A stretch of DNA of 42,653 nucleotides from Planctomycetota bacterium (GTDB lineage: Bacteria; Planctomycetota; Planctomycetia; Gemmatales; Gemmataceae): positions 1 through 42,653 of the forward strand of contig JACPZP010000022.1 in NCBI GenBank assembly GCA_016195405.1. Direction: 5' to 3'. Each line of letters begins with the position of its first letter. Within the stretch, counting starts at the first letter, position 1. The notes below the pieces were generated by a model. The model saw nothing but the letters and a program-made list of their open reading frames with translations, ran no database searches and was not told where the DNA came from. A program made the position numbers and the translations under genes. Positions 35,293 to 42,653 of the stretch are shown one piece after another.

Positions 35293-35982
35293 GTGCATAT
35301 CACTGCCGTGCACATCGCCGCCTGGAAGCGCTGGGCCATGGGAGCGGGAATCGGCCTGCTCATTGCTGTGGTCCCTTTCGTCTACTATCGCCACACCTAC
35401 ACGTATGCCAAGAGGCTGCGCGTCGTCACGCCGGGGCTTGTCTATCGCAGCGGCTGCTTGACGGCGGACGGCTTTCGCGACGCCATCCGCAAGCTCAACA
35501 TTCGCACGGTGATCAACCTGCAGGAGGAATCACCCGATCCCCGCCTGGCGAAGAATTACTTCAACTCCTCCTCCATCCGAGAGAGCGAGTTGTGCGACGA
35601 GTTGGGGGTGAAATTTCATTTCATCTTTGTCGAAACGCTTGATGCCGGCGAAGCGCCGTTAAAGCAGCCGGACACCATCGGCGAGTTTCTCAAAATCATG
35701 GATGATCCCGACGCATACCCGGTGCTTATTCACTGCCGGGCCGGCCTGCATCGCACCGGTTGTCTGGTGGCAGCTTACCGCATGGAATACGAATGTTGGC
35801 CATGGCATAAAGCGCTGCGCGAGCTGAAAAACCACGGCTTTGGCGAATTTGTCAGCACCTCCGCCAACGACTACATCGTGCAATACATCCTCGACTATCG
35901 GCCGCGCTGGCGCGAGCAGACCGAAGAACCCCAAGAGATCGATCCGCCCAAACGGGTCGCCGGAAAACTCACGTCACGCTGA
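35293..35982 (+). CDS. Membrane-anchored tyrosine/dual-specificity phosphatase
   Basis: A 229-residue protein with an N-terminal membrane anchor (WAMGAGIGLLIAVVPFVYY, about 13-32) and a phosphatase fold of the cysteine type. H147-C148-R149-A-G-L-H-R154-T-G is the CX5R P-loop (Cys nucleophile, Arg binds phosphate). The upstream part (LVYRSGCLTADGFRDAI, TVINLQEES) matches the dual-specificity/SIW14-like group. It faces the periplasm or the cytosol depending on anchor direction. GTG 35293 has GGAGAGG 5 bases before it; the frame extends to 35254 (TTG). It is 49 bases before the LptF-like gene. Confidence 0.9.
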   Translation: MHITAVHIAAWKRWAMGAGIGLLIAVVPFVYYRHTYTYAKRLRVVTPGLVYRSGCLTADGFRDAIRKLNIRTVINLQEESPDPRLAKNYFNSSSIRESELCDELGVKFHFIFVETLDAGEAPLKQPDTIGEFLKIMDDPDAYPVLIHCRAGLHRTGCLVAAYRMEYECWPWHKALRELKNHGFGEFVSTSANDYIVQYILDYRPRWREQTEEPQEIDPPKRVAGKLTSR

Positions 35983-36031
35983 CTCTGACCTGGCGCGACC
36001 TCTGCGACGTGGACGTGCCACTGGAAATGCC

Positions 36032-37117
36032 ATGCCGAAACTGCTCGACCGCCAACTCATCTATAGTTACATCAAGGCGTACATCGTCTGCCTGGTAAGC
36101 CTCTTGAGCCTGTTCATCGTCGTCGATCTGTTCACCAACCTCGAAAAATTCTCGCAGCACAATCCGGGCCTGGTTCCGTTCTTGAAGCACATCGCTCGCT
36201 ATTACAGCATGTGGACGCTGACCGTCTTCGATCGCCTGGGCGAGTCGATCGTCCTTCTGGCGGCGATGTTCACCGTGGCCTGGATGCAGCGGCACAACGA
36301 GCTGTTGCCGCTCTTGTCGGCCGGCGTGTCCACGCGCAGGGTGGTTCGGCCCGTGCTGGTGGCGGCCTGCGTCATGCTCGGTCTGGTCGTCTGCAACCAG
36401 GAATTCTTGTTGCCGCGGGCCGATCCGTTCTTGATCGAACATCGGCTCGACCCCAAGGATCGGGGCGCCGTGGAAGGCCGCGGCACTTACGACTTGAACG
36501 ACATCCTCATCTCGTGCCTCAAAGCCTACAAGCACGAATTGAAGGCAGAAGGGTTCACGGTGGTCATTCCCCAGAAGCTCGGCCAAGCGTCATTTATCCA
36601 AGCGCGCGAAGCTCGCTACGATCCCGAAGAACACGGCTGGTTTCTCTACGGGGCCACGCCCGCGGAGCTTCCGAACTGGACCCGCACGGACATTCTCGAG
36701 CAGCGCGGCGCCGGCAAGTATTTCCTCAAAACCATGGAAGTCGATTTCGAAACGCTGACGCGCACGAAGAATTGGTCGATGTTCGTCTCCACGCCGCAAC
36801 TTCTGCGCGAGCTGGACAAGACCCACAGCTCGCAACTCGCCGGCGTGGCGGTCGCATTCCACATGCGACTGACGCGGCCCGTGCTCGGCTTGATCCTCGT
36901 CTTCATGGGCCTGTCGATCATCCTCCGCGACCAGAACCGCAACATCTTCATCAGCGCCGGTCTCTGTTTGGTGCTGTGCGCCATCTTCTTCGTCAACATT
37001 TTCGTGTGCAAGTACCTCGGCGAGGGTGAGTATTTCGGGCCCGCTCTGGCGGCCTGGCTGCCGGTGTTCACGTTCGGCCCGCTGTCTTTTGTCATGTTCG
37101 ATGCGGTGCATACCTGA
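36032..37117 (+). CDS. LptF/LptG (YjgP/YjgQ) family permease
   Basis: A 361-residue inner-membrane protein of the LptF/LptG family. It has about six hydrophobic helices: three in the first 125 residues (YIKAYIVCLVSLLSLFIVVD, ESIVLLAAMFTVAWMQRHNE, LVAACVMLGLVVCNQEFLLP), then a large periplasmic-like domain (about 130-270), and three at the end (MRLTRPVLGLILVFMGLSII, NIFISAGLCLVLCAIFFVNI, PVFTFGPLSFVMFD). NELLPLLSAGVSTRRVVRP is the family signature. With LptB it drives lipopolysaccharide transport in other bacteria. The partner gene is not seen here. ATG 36032 is the start; the frame is open to 35840 inside the phosphatase gene. Confidence 0.93.
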   Translation: MPKLLDRQLIYSYIKAYIVCLVSLLSLFIVVDLFTNLEKFSQHNPGLVPFLKHIARYYSMWTLTVFDRLGESIVLLAAMFTVAWMQRHNELLPLLSAGVSTRRVVRPVLVAACVMLGLVVCNQEFLLPRADPFLIEHRLDPKDRGAVEGRGTYDLNDILISCLKAYKHELKAEGFTVVIPQKLGQASFIQAREARYDPEEHGWFLYGATPAELPNWTRTDILEQRGAGKYFLKTMEVDFETLTRTKNWSMFVSTPQLLRELDKTHSSQLAGVAVAFHMRLTRPVLGLILVFMGLSIILRDQNRNIFISAGLCLVLCAIFFVNIFVCKYLGEGEYFGPALAAWLPVFTFGPLSFVMFDAVHT

Positions 37118-37238
37118 GTCCGGGTGATCGGCTGCTCACGGCTTCGCAACCGCTTCGCAACTTTGAACTCCCCGCGATCACCGTCTATAATCCTCTTCCA
37201 GCGACTTACCGCGCCGAAGTCTCCCCTAAGGATGCATC

Positions 37239-40200
37239 ATGCGTTCGCTTCTGTTCGCGCTTCTTCTCGCCTGCCCAATTCCAACGCAATCAACCAAGCA
37301 AGACGGCTCGGCGCCCGCCTACAGCGCGGAGCAAGTGGCCCAACTGGTCGCCGCCGCCAAGATCTCCGGCGATGCCCGCCGCGGCGCCACGGTTTTCCGC
37401 GCTCCGCAGTTCGCTTGCATCTCCTGTCACAAGGTCGGCAAGAGCGGCGGGGCGGTTGGGCCAGACCTCAGCAAACTAGGATTCTGTTCGCCGCCGGACA
37501 AGATCGTTGAATCGGTGCTTTGGCCCAAGCGCGATGTAAAGAAGGAGTTTGTCGCCTTCCGCGTGGTCGCCGCCGACGGTCGCATCCACCAAGGCTACAA
37601 GGAAAAAGAGTCCGACCAGGAGCTTGTGCTGCGCGACCCCGCCGCCGGCACGACGATTCGCCTCGCTAAGGCCGATATCGAGGAATGCCGCGAGATCGGC
37701 ACGCTCATGCCCGATGGCCTTACCGCGGCCATGTCGCCGACGGAGCAGCGCGATCTCTTTCGCTTCTTGATGGAGCTGGGCCGCACCGAGGGCTTGGCGG
37801 ACTTGGCGCAGATGCATTCGGCCAGCACGTTCCCGTTCACGCGCGAGCCAATGAACCCCAAGGACTGGCCGAATTGGCAGCAGCACGTCAATCGCGACCG
37901 CGTCTACGATTTCTATGCCCGCCAAGCCGACTATTTCCGGAAACAGCCGAGCATGCCCATGTTGCTGGCGGAATTTCCGGGGCTGGATGGTCCCAAGTTC
38001 GGCCACTGGGGCAATCAAGACGAAAAATCGTGGCGTGACGGCCGCTGGAACGACGCCGACCTGGGTTCGCTCCAATGCGGAGTCTTTCGCGGCGCGGGCG
38101 TCACCGTGCCCAAAGCCGTCTGCGTGCGCCTCGGCGAGCGTGGCGAGTTGGCGGCCTGCTTCAATCCTGAGACGCTCTGTTTCGAAGCCCTCTGGGAGGT
38201 CGGCTTCCTCAAGTTCTCGCCCGTTCGTCACGGCTTTCTCGATGGCCTGCTCATGGACGGCAAAGCCCTGCCGCGCCCGGATGGGAAAAAGCCCGACGCG
38301 CCCTTCACGTATCACGGCTTCTACCGCCACGGTAAGCGTGTGCTGTTTTCTTACTCGATCAATGGCGTGCGAATGCTGGATCATCCCTGGGTCGAAGACG
38401 GCAAGTTCAAGCGCATCGTCGCGCCGGCCGACAAGCATCCCCTCGCGCATCTCACGCGCGGCGGCCCGGCGCAATGGCCGCAGGTCTTGGAATCGCGCGG
38501 AACGAAGGGCGAGGGCGAGCCTTATGCCGTCGATACCATCGCGCCGCCGTTCGAAAACCCGTGGAAGGCGCCGCTCTTCTTCGGCGACCACGATTTCCTG
38601 CCCGACGGCTCCGCTCTGATCTGCACCATGCAGGGCGATGTCTGGCGCGTCGATGGACTCGACGACAAGCTGGAGCGTGTTCGCTGGCGTCGCTTCGCCA
38701 CCGGGCTTCATCAAGCGCTGGGGCTGGTCGTGTCCGAAGGGAAAACCTATGTGATGGGCCGCGACCAAATCACTCGGCTCCACGACCTCAACGGCGACGG
38801 CGAGGCGGATTTCTACGAGTGCTTCTCGAGCTCCCACATCACCTCGTCCTCGGGCCACGACTTCATCTGCGGCCTGCACCGCGACAAGGCCGGCAATTTT
38901 TACACGGCCTCGTCCAAGCAGGGATTGCTGTGCATCTCCCCAGGCGGCAAGAAGGCGGACGTACTGGCGACCGGCTTTCGCAATCCCGATGGTTGCGGCC
39001 TCTATCCCGACGGCGCTTTGACGGTTCCTTGTTCGGAAGGCGAGTGGACGCCCGCTTCGATGCTTTGCTTGATCCGACCGGACAGACCCGCGACGGCGAT
39101 GGGCCGGGAAATCGGCGGACACACGCCGCCCTACTTCGGCTACGGCGGACCGAAAGATGACCGGGCTCCTGATTTGCCGTTTGTGTATTTGCCGCGCGGC
39201 ATCGACAATTCGAGCGGCGGCCAGATCGCGATTTCGAGCGACCGCTGGGGCCCGCTGAAAGACCGCATGATCCACTTTTCCTACGGCGCCGGCGCTCACT
39301 TCCTCCTCTTGCGCGACGAGGTCGCGGGCCAACCGCAAGGCGCGGTCGTGCCGCTTCCCGGAGAATTCCTGTCGGGAGCACATCGAGGTCGCTTCAATCC
39401 GAAGGACGGCCAACTCTACGTCAGCGGCATGGGCGGCTGGGGCACTTACACCGTGGCCGACGGCTGCTTCCACCGCGTCCGCTACACCGGGGAGCGCGTG
39501 CAGCTTCCAGAGTCGTTTCACGTTCATCAGAATGGCATCATGCTTCGATTTACGGCGTCGCTGGAGCGCGAAACGGCAAGCAATCCCAAGAACCACTTCG
39601 CGCAAGCATGGAATTATCGTTACAGCGCCGCCTACGGCTCGCCTGAGTTCTCGCCGCGACATCCCGGCACGCCGGGCCACGACCCTTGGCCGATAACCGG
39701 CGCCCATGTGCTCGACGATGGCCGCAGTCTATTTCTGGAACTCCCCGACTTGCAGCCGGTGAACCAGCTTCACCTGCGTCTGCGCGTCGACTCCGGATCG
39801 GCGTGCGACCTTTTTGTCACCGTGCACAAGCTCGACGCGCCGTTCAGACGCATGCCCAATTACAAAGAGTTGGAGAAGGTGATCGCCGCCCATCCGATCC
39901 TCACCGATTTGAGCAGCATGACGAAGGCAGTGCCCAATCCGTGGCGCTCGCGCATCGCGGATGCCCGGCCGATATCCATCCAAGCGGACAAAAACCTGAC
40001 CTTCGCACAACGATCGCTCACCGTTAAAGCCGGCGAGCCGATCAAGCTGACGTTCTCTAACCCCGACGCGGTGCCGCACAACTGGGTACTCGTGAAACCC
40101 GGCGCCTTGGAGCGCGTCGGCGACCTGGCGAACCGCATCATCGCCGAGCCGGACGCGGTCAGCCGGCATTACGTGCCGAAATCGGACGACGTGCTTCATT

Positions 40201-40334
40201 ACACCGACGTGGTTCCTTCGCAGGGCAGCTTCACGATTTACTTTCGGGCGCCGGCGAAAAAGGGGCGCTATCCGTACCTCTGCACGTTCCCGGGGCATTG
40301 GATGGTGATGAATGGGATGATGATTGTTGAGTAA
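37239..40334 (+). CDS. Secreted cytochrome c / propeller / cupredoxin fusion protein
   Basis: A 1031-residue secreted protein. After a short signal peptide, residues about 35-185 are a cytochrome c-like domain (TIGR02603-like) with C60-I-S-C-H64 and GGAVGPDLSKLGFC. Residues about 195-400 are like DUF6797. Residues about 430-760 are a PVC-type dehydrogenase-like propeller (FLPDGSALICTMQGDVWRVD, FICGLHRDKAGNFY, GGQIAISSDRWGPL). The last about 120 residues are a cupredoxin: H947 (PHNW), C1015, H1020 and M1024 (LCTFPGHWMVM) are the type-1 copper ligands with azurin spacing C-x4-H-x3-M. It probably moves electrons outside the cytosol from a substrate through heme and copper. The order of modules is opposite to that of 20895-23909. 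Confidence 0.9.
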   Translation: MRSLLFALLLACPIPTQSTKQDGSAPAYSAEQVAQLVAAAKISGDARRGATVFRAPQFACISCHKVGKSGGAVGPDLSKLGFCSPPDKIVESVLWPKRDVKKEFVAFRVVAADGRIHQGYKEKESDQELVLRDPAAGTTIRLAKADIEECREIGTLMPDGLTAAMSPTEQRDLFRFLMELGRTEGLADLAQMHSASTFPFTREPMNPKDWPNWQQHVNRDRVYDFYARQADYFRKQPSMPMLLAEFPGLDGPKFGHWGNQDEKSWRDGRWNDADLGSLQCGVFRGAGVTVPKAVCVRLGERGELAACFNPETLCFEALWEVGFLKFSPVRHGFLDGLLMDGKALPRPDGKKPDAPFTYHGFYRHGKRVLFSYSINGVRMLDHPWVEDGKFKRIVAPADKHPLAHLTRGGPAQWPQVLESRGTKGEGEPYAVDTIAPPFENPWKAPLFFGDHDFLPDGSALICTMQGDVWRVDGLDDKLERVRWRRFATGLHQALGLVVSEGKTYVMGRDQITRLHDLNGDGEADFYECFSSSHITSSSGHDFICGLHRDKAGNFYTASSKQGLLCISPGGKKADVLATGFRNPDGCGLYPDGALTVPCSEGEWTPASMLCLIRPDRPATAMGREIGGHTPPYFGYGGPKDDRAPDLPFVYLPRGIDNSSGGQIAISSDRWGPLKDRMIHFSYGAGAHFLLLRDEVAGQPQGAVVPLPGEFLSGAHRGRFNPKDGQLYVSGMGGWGTYTVADGCFHRVRYTGERVQLPESFHVHQNGIMLRFTASLERETASNPKNHFAQAWNYRYSAAYGSPEFSPRHPGTPGHDPWPITGAHVLDDGRSLFLELPDLQPVNQLHLRLRVDSGSACDLFVTVHKLDAPFRRMPNYKELEKVIAAHPILTDLSSMTKAVPNPWRSRIADARPISIQADKNLTFAQRSLTVKAGEPIKLTFSNPDAVPHNWVLVKPGALERVGDLANRIIAEPDAVSRHYVPKSDDVLHYTDVVPSQGSFTIYFRAPAKKGRYPYLCTFPGHWMVMNGMMIVE

Positions 40335-40565
40335 AAAATGTGTCTGGGGCGCGGGGGCGGCAACGAAAGGCAGTGGCAGATGCTGGAATAGGGTCCGGAC
40401 ATCTGACGCTTTTTCTCTGCCGAAACTATCTTTCGTGCAATTCGGGGATCTGACCTCTTTCCCACTATTACATCTTGCCCTTTTTCCGAAAGACTGGCGC
40501 TTGCGTCAGTCTCGTTCTTAGCGGATAATCCGCATACCCAGGCTATCGTTCGATCGAGTTCTCAC
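40335..40565. other. Intergenic region before the AAA ATPase gene
   Basis: 231 bases, less GC-rich than the DNA to the left. No ORF, hairpin or repeat is convincing. A weak GAG lies ahead of ATG 40566. Confidence 0.4.
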
Positions 40566-42575
40566 ATGGCAGCCCTTGCGTCGTATTTGAGCACCGAATT
40601 CGTGGAGCACAGGCAGGAAATTGAACGGCTCGAAGCAATGCTACGAGAAGCTCTGCCGGTGTTCGCCAGATTCTTCTATCCATCGGGATGTTGGACCTAC
40701 ACCATTGAATCGGGAGGGCAATGGAAAGCGGAAAACGCGCAGAAGTACTCTTCCAGTACAAATGCAATGATCACGTCAATGCTCGGGCACGTGCTGAGTT
40801 TCACCAAAGACAAATCCATTACGGCGCCACAAGTGCACCGTTTCGAGGGATTTTCGCTCGGGACTAATTCCGAGGAACTTGATAAAACACTGCACCAACA
40901 CTACACCGCGGCAGTTAAGCGGATTCTGAAAGAGCTTCCAGTCAAGCTTTCCAAAGTAAACAAAGAACACGAACACCGAGCCAAGGTGGGACAGGGGCTT
41001 GTTACTTACTCGAGTACGTTCGGGCTAAACGACCCGTTCAGTCTTTCATGGCTCTTCGACATCTTTCAACAAATAGAGGGCCAAGCAGAAGTTCGCGCAA
41101 GCCTTTCAAAAAGCCGCATCGAAACACTTAAGTCCAAAGCCTCCAAGGGGACAATAAAAGCATGGAACCTGGTAGAGCGCAATTTTCCGAAGTCGCCACT
41201 TCTCACGAAAACCGCGGCAGACTCCCTCGATCATTCCTTCCCGTGGATGCGATGGGCGGCTTTGCTGCGGGAGCGTGGTGACAAAGTCTACACGAGTCTG
41301 CTACAGCACTTGGAAGGGGTCGTGCATAGACAACTTTCGTATTCGATAATTCCGGACAGCGAGTACGATCCGGCAGAAATGATCTTTGGTCTTGAAGGCG
41401 TACTTCGACTGAAGCCAGATTTTGACTTTTCAATCGTAAGAAGAGTGTTTACTGCTCTGGCAAGCGAGAAAGAGGTCGGAGTTTATTGGCGTGCCCACAA
41501 GCCGATGCTCGCTCGGCCGCAGGGCTTAGTTCTTCCACCTATCAGCACTGAGATAGCTAATTCCTTACTGCGTATCATTGGTTTGTTGAATAACGGCCAG
41601 GCCCTTGAATTACTGACGAGTCATCGAGCGTTACTTTGCCGCTATGCGGATTGGTTGCTCTCGCGCTGCATTAGAGGCAAGGCCCAAGGACCCGGTAAAG
41701 GCCAGCAAGAGTTCACCGGTTGGCATTCCGATCATGTACTTGCAACAAATTCCATCCACCTTTGGACGACAAGCCAGGCAGTCCTGTTCATCTTCGACTA
41801 CGCGGCACTGTTACAGCGATTCGTCGTTCACAAACTCAAGCAAATCGCAAACTTCACCGAAAAATCCGCCACCCAGTGCAAGGAGGAAGCGAATGGAAGG
41901 GATTGCAAAAACGAGATTGAAAGACGAGAACCCCTAGCCGATACGATTGTGGGAAGCCAATATTGTGTTACGGATCGCCTGATGAAGGACTTCTTGCAAC
42001 CTTGGCTTGAAGGAAAACCAAAAAACTTCTCGATGCTGATTTATGGACCTCCTGGTACTGGCAAAACGACTCTCGTTCAACTTTTGGCAGGGGCGCTCGA
42101 TTGGGATCTGGTAACGATTACGCCAAGTGATTTCGTCCGTGGCGGTGAGGCACGAGTCGAGGAACAGGCCAAGGCGATATTTCAAGCGCTTGAGCAAATG
42201 AGCGAGGTCGTCATACTCTTCGATGAAATTGACCGCTTGTTGCTGGACCGCGACGCGAGAGCGTACAACAGCCAGGGTGACATTTTTCAGTTCATGACTC
42301 CCGGAATGCTTACGAAGATCAACAACCTTCGTGAAAAGAAACGGCTGATTTTCGTGATCGCGACGAATTACGCGGAAAGAATTGATGGAGCCATCAAACG
42401 AGCTGGTCGAATCGATAAAAAGTACCTTTGGCTGCCGCCCAACGCGGCGCAGAGGCGCAAAATTCTTTCTGGGCTATTTCAGAAGAGGCTCGATTTTCCG
42501 TTGTCGGAGGAGTGTACTGCGCCCCTAAAACTGGACCACCAAGACGCGTTTCTTAGTTCATTTGCTACTCACTAG
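40566..42575 (+). CDS. AAA ATPase with large unknown N-terminal helical domain
   Basis: A 669-residue protein. The C-terminal AAA domain has GPPGTGKT (494-501), FDEID (D553, E554), IFVIATNYAERID as sensor 1 and KRAGRIDKKYLW as a likely arginine-finger region, as in FtsH/Rix-type AAA proteins. The first about 470 residues are helical, rich in Trp and aromatic repeats (FPWMRWAALLRERGD, TGWHSDHVLATNSIHLWTTSQ), and may be an alpha/alpha toroid; I do not know this domain. It lacks membrane segments. The gene is clearly less GC-rich and uses other codons than its neighbours, so I infer horizontal transfer. The C-terminal lid of the AAA domain looks short and ends in sequence like an insertion-sequence end. 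Confidence 0.8.
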   Translation: MAALASYLSTEFVEHRQEIERLEAMLREALPVFARFFYPSGCWTYTIESGGQWKAENAQKYSSSTNAMITSMLGHVLSFTKDKSITAPQVHRFEGFSLGTNSEELDKTLHQHYTAAVKRILKELPVKLSKVNKEHEHRAKVGQGLVTYSSTFGLNDPFSLSWLFDIFQQIEGQAEVRASLSKSRIETLKSKASKGTIKAWNLVERNFPKSPLLTKTAADSLDHSFPWMRWAALLRERGDKVYTSLLQHLEGVVHRQLSYSIIPDSEYDPAEMIFGLEGVLRLKPDFDFSIVRRVFTALASEKEVGVYWRAHKPMLARPQGLVLPPISTEIANSLLRIIGLLNNGQALELLTSHRALLCRYADWLLSRCIRGKAQGPGKGQQEFTGWHSDHVLATNSIHLWTTSQAVLFIFDYAALLQRFVVHKLKQIANFTEKSATQCKEEANGRDCKNEIERREPLADTIVGSQYCVTDRLMKDFLQPWLEGKPKNFSMLIYGPPGTGKTTLVQLLAGALDWDLVTITPSDFVRGGEARVEEQAKAIFQALEQMSEVVILFDEIDRLLLDRDARAYNSQGDIFQFMTPGMLTKINNLREKKRLIFVIATNYAERIDGAIKRAGRIDKKYLWLPPNAAQRRKILSGLFQKRLDFPLSEECTAPLKLDHQDAFLSSFATH

Positions 42576-42653
42576 GTCTCTGAATGTTTACGGTGCGTTT
42601 AGCGCTTGGTGGGAAAGGAATGAGAAGGAGGGCGGCTGACGGTTATCAGCCGC
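42513..42653. mobile_element. Possible insertion-sequence terminus at the end of the AAA gene
   Basis: From 42513 the sequence TGTACTGCGCCCCTAAAA and the following CTGGACCACC resemble the terminal repeats of IS3-type elements as I remember them. If so, the last 20 codons of the AAA gene come from the element. A perfect 8-bp hairpin, GCGGCTGA with TCAGCCGC (42632-42653), ends the window. No transposase can be seen in the remaining bases. Confidence 0.35.

Noticed and set aside
37476..39707. 743-residue minus-strand ORF
   Set aside because: It is antisense to the cytochrome/propeller/cupredoxin gene, which has strong motifs throughout. No start signal or domain was found.

Overview
The window looks like chromosomal DNA of a planctomycete, most like the Gemmata group. 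The call rests on family content: DUF1501 and DUF1549/DUF1553 (PSCyt-type) secreted proteins, a PVC-type membrane-bound dehydrogenase with a CxxCH heme domain, an ECF sigma factor carrying a TIGR03067-like extension, a secreted glycine-rich protein, a predicted outer-membrane barrel, many signal peptides and GC-rich DNA. No rRNA, tRNA or CRISPR array was seen.

Layout. 1-385 is a broken or partial small gene with a HEPN-like end. 595-2016 is a MoxR-like ATPase. 7250-2252 (minus) is a run of a TPR lipoprotein-like or secreted protein, yebC, and a secreted coiled-coil/TPR protein. 7421-9970 holds a barrel gene and a glycine-rich secreted protein in divergent orientation, with a good sigma-70 promoter and a terminator on either side. 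10050-14197 has a serine hydrolase, a planctomycete protein of unknown function and a secreted transglutaminase. 14557-18766 is an accessory-looking plus-strand cluster: a large SF1-helicase-like ATPase with a coiled coil, then three overlapping small ORFs. 18770-24410 carries coaD, a site-2 protease, a zinc-ribbon membrane protein, the PVC dehydrogenase and a DUF983 protein. 24502-33000 (minus) carries the sigma factor, an SRPBCC-epimerase fusion, an AhpD-like peroxidase gene interrupted by an in-frame TGA, a DUF11-like secreted protein and a DUF1501-DUF1549 pair. 33187-40334 (plus) carries a thioredoxin-like secreted protein, a tyrosine/dual-specificity phosphatase, an LptF/LptG permease and a cytochrome c/propeller/cupredoxin fusion. 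40566-42575 is a visibly less GC-rich AAA ATPase gene whose end may be cut by an insertion sequence.

The strongest observation is at 27634-28206. An AhpD-like gene has a TGA exactly where the second cysteine of its E-x11-C-x2-C-x3-H active site should be. The frame is open on both sides, there is a strong ribosome binding site, and a hairpin of bacterial SECIS geometry follows the TGA. It reads as a CxxU selenoprotein and not as a pseudogene.

The other recurring theme is small non-coding repeats between genes. There are two copies of a 158-249 bp element, two double-hairpin REP-like elements in opposite orientation, two GGACGG-type palindromes, an inverted-repeat element that supplies the stop codon of the PVC dehydrogenase, and a perfect 4 x 13 bp tandem repeat that multiplies a stop codon and a ribosome binding site in front of the same gene. 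A 21-bp-period motif array lies upstream of the ECF sigma gene. All family calls come from reading the translations; no database search was run.
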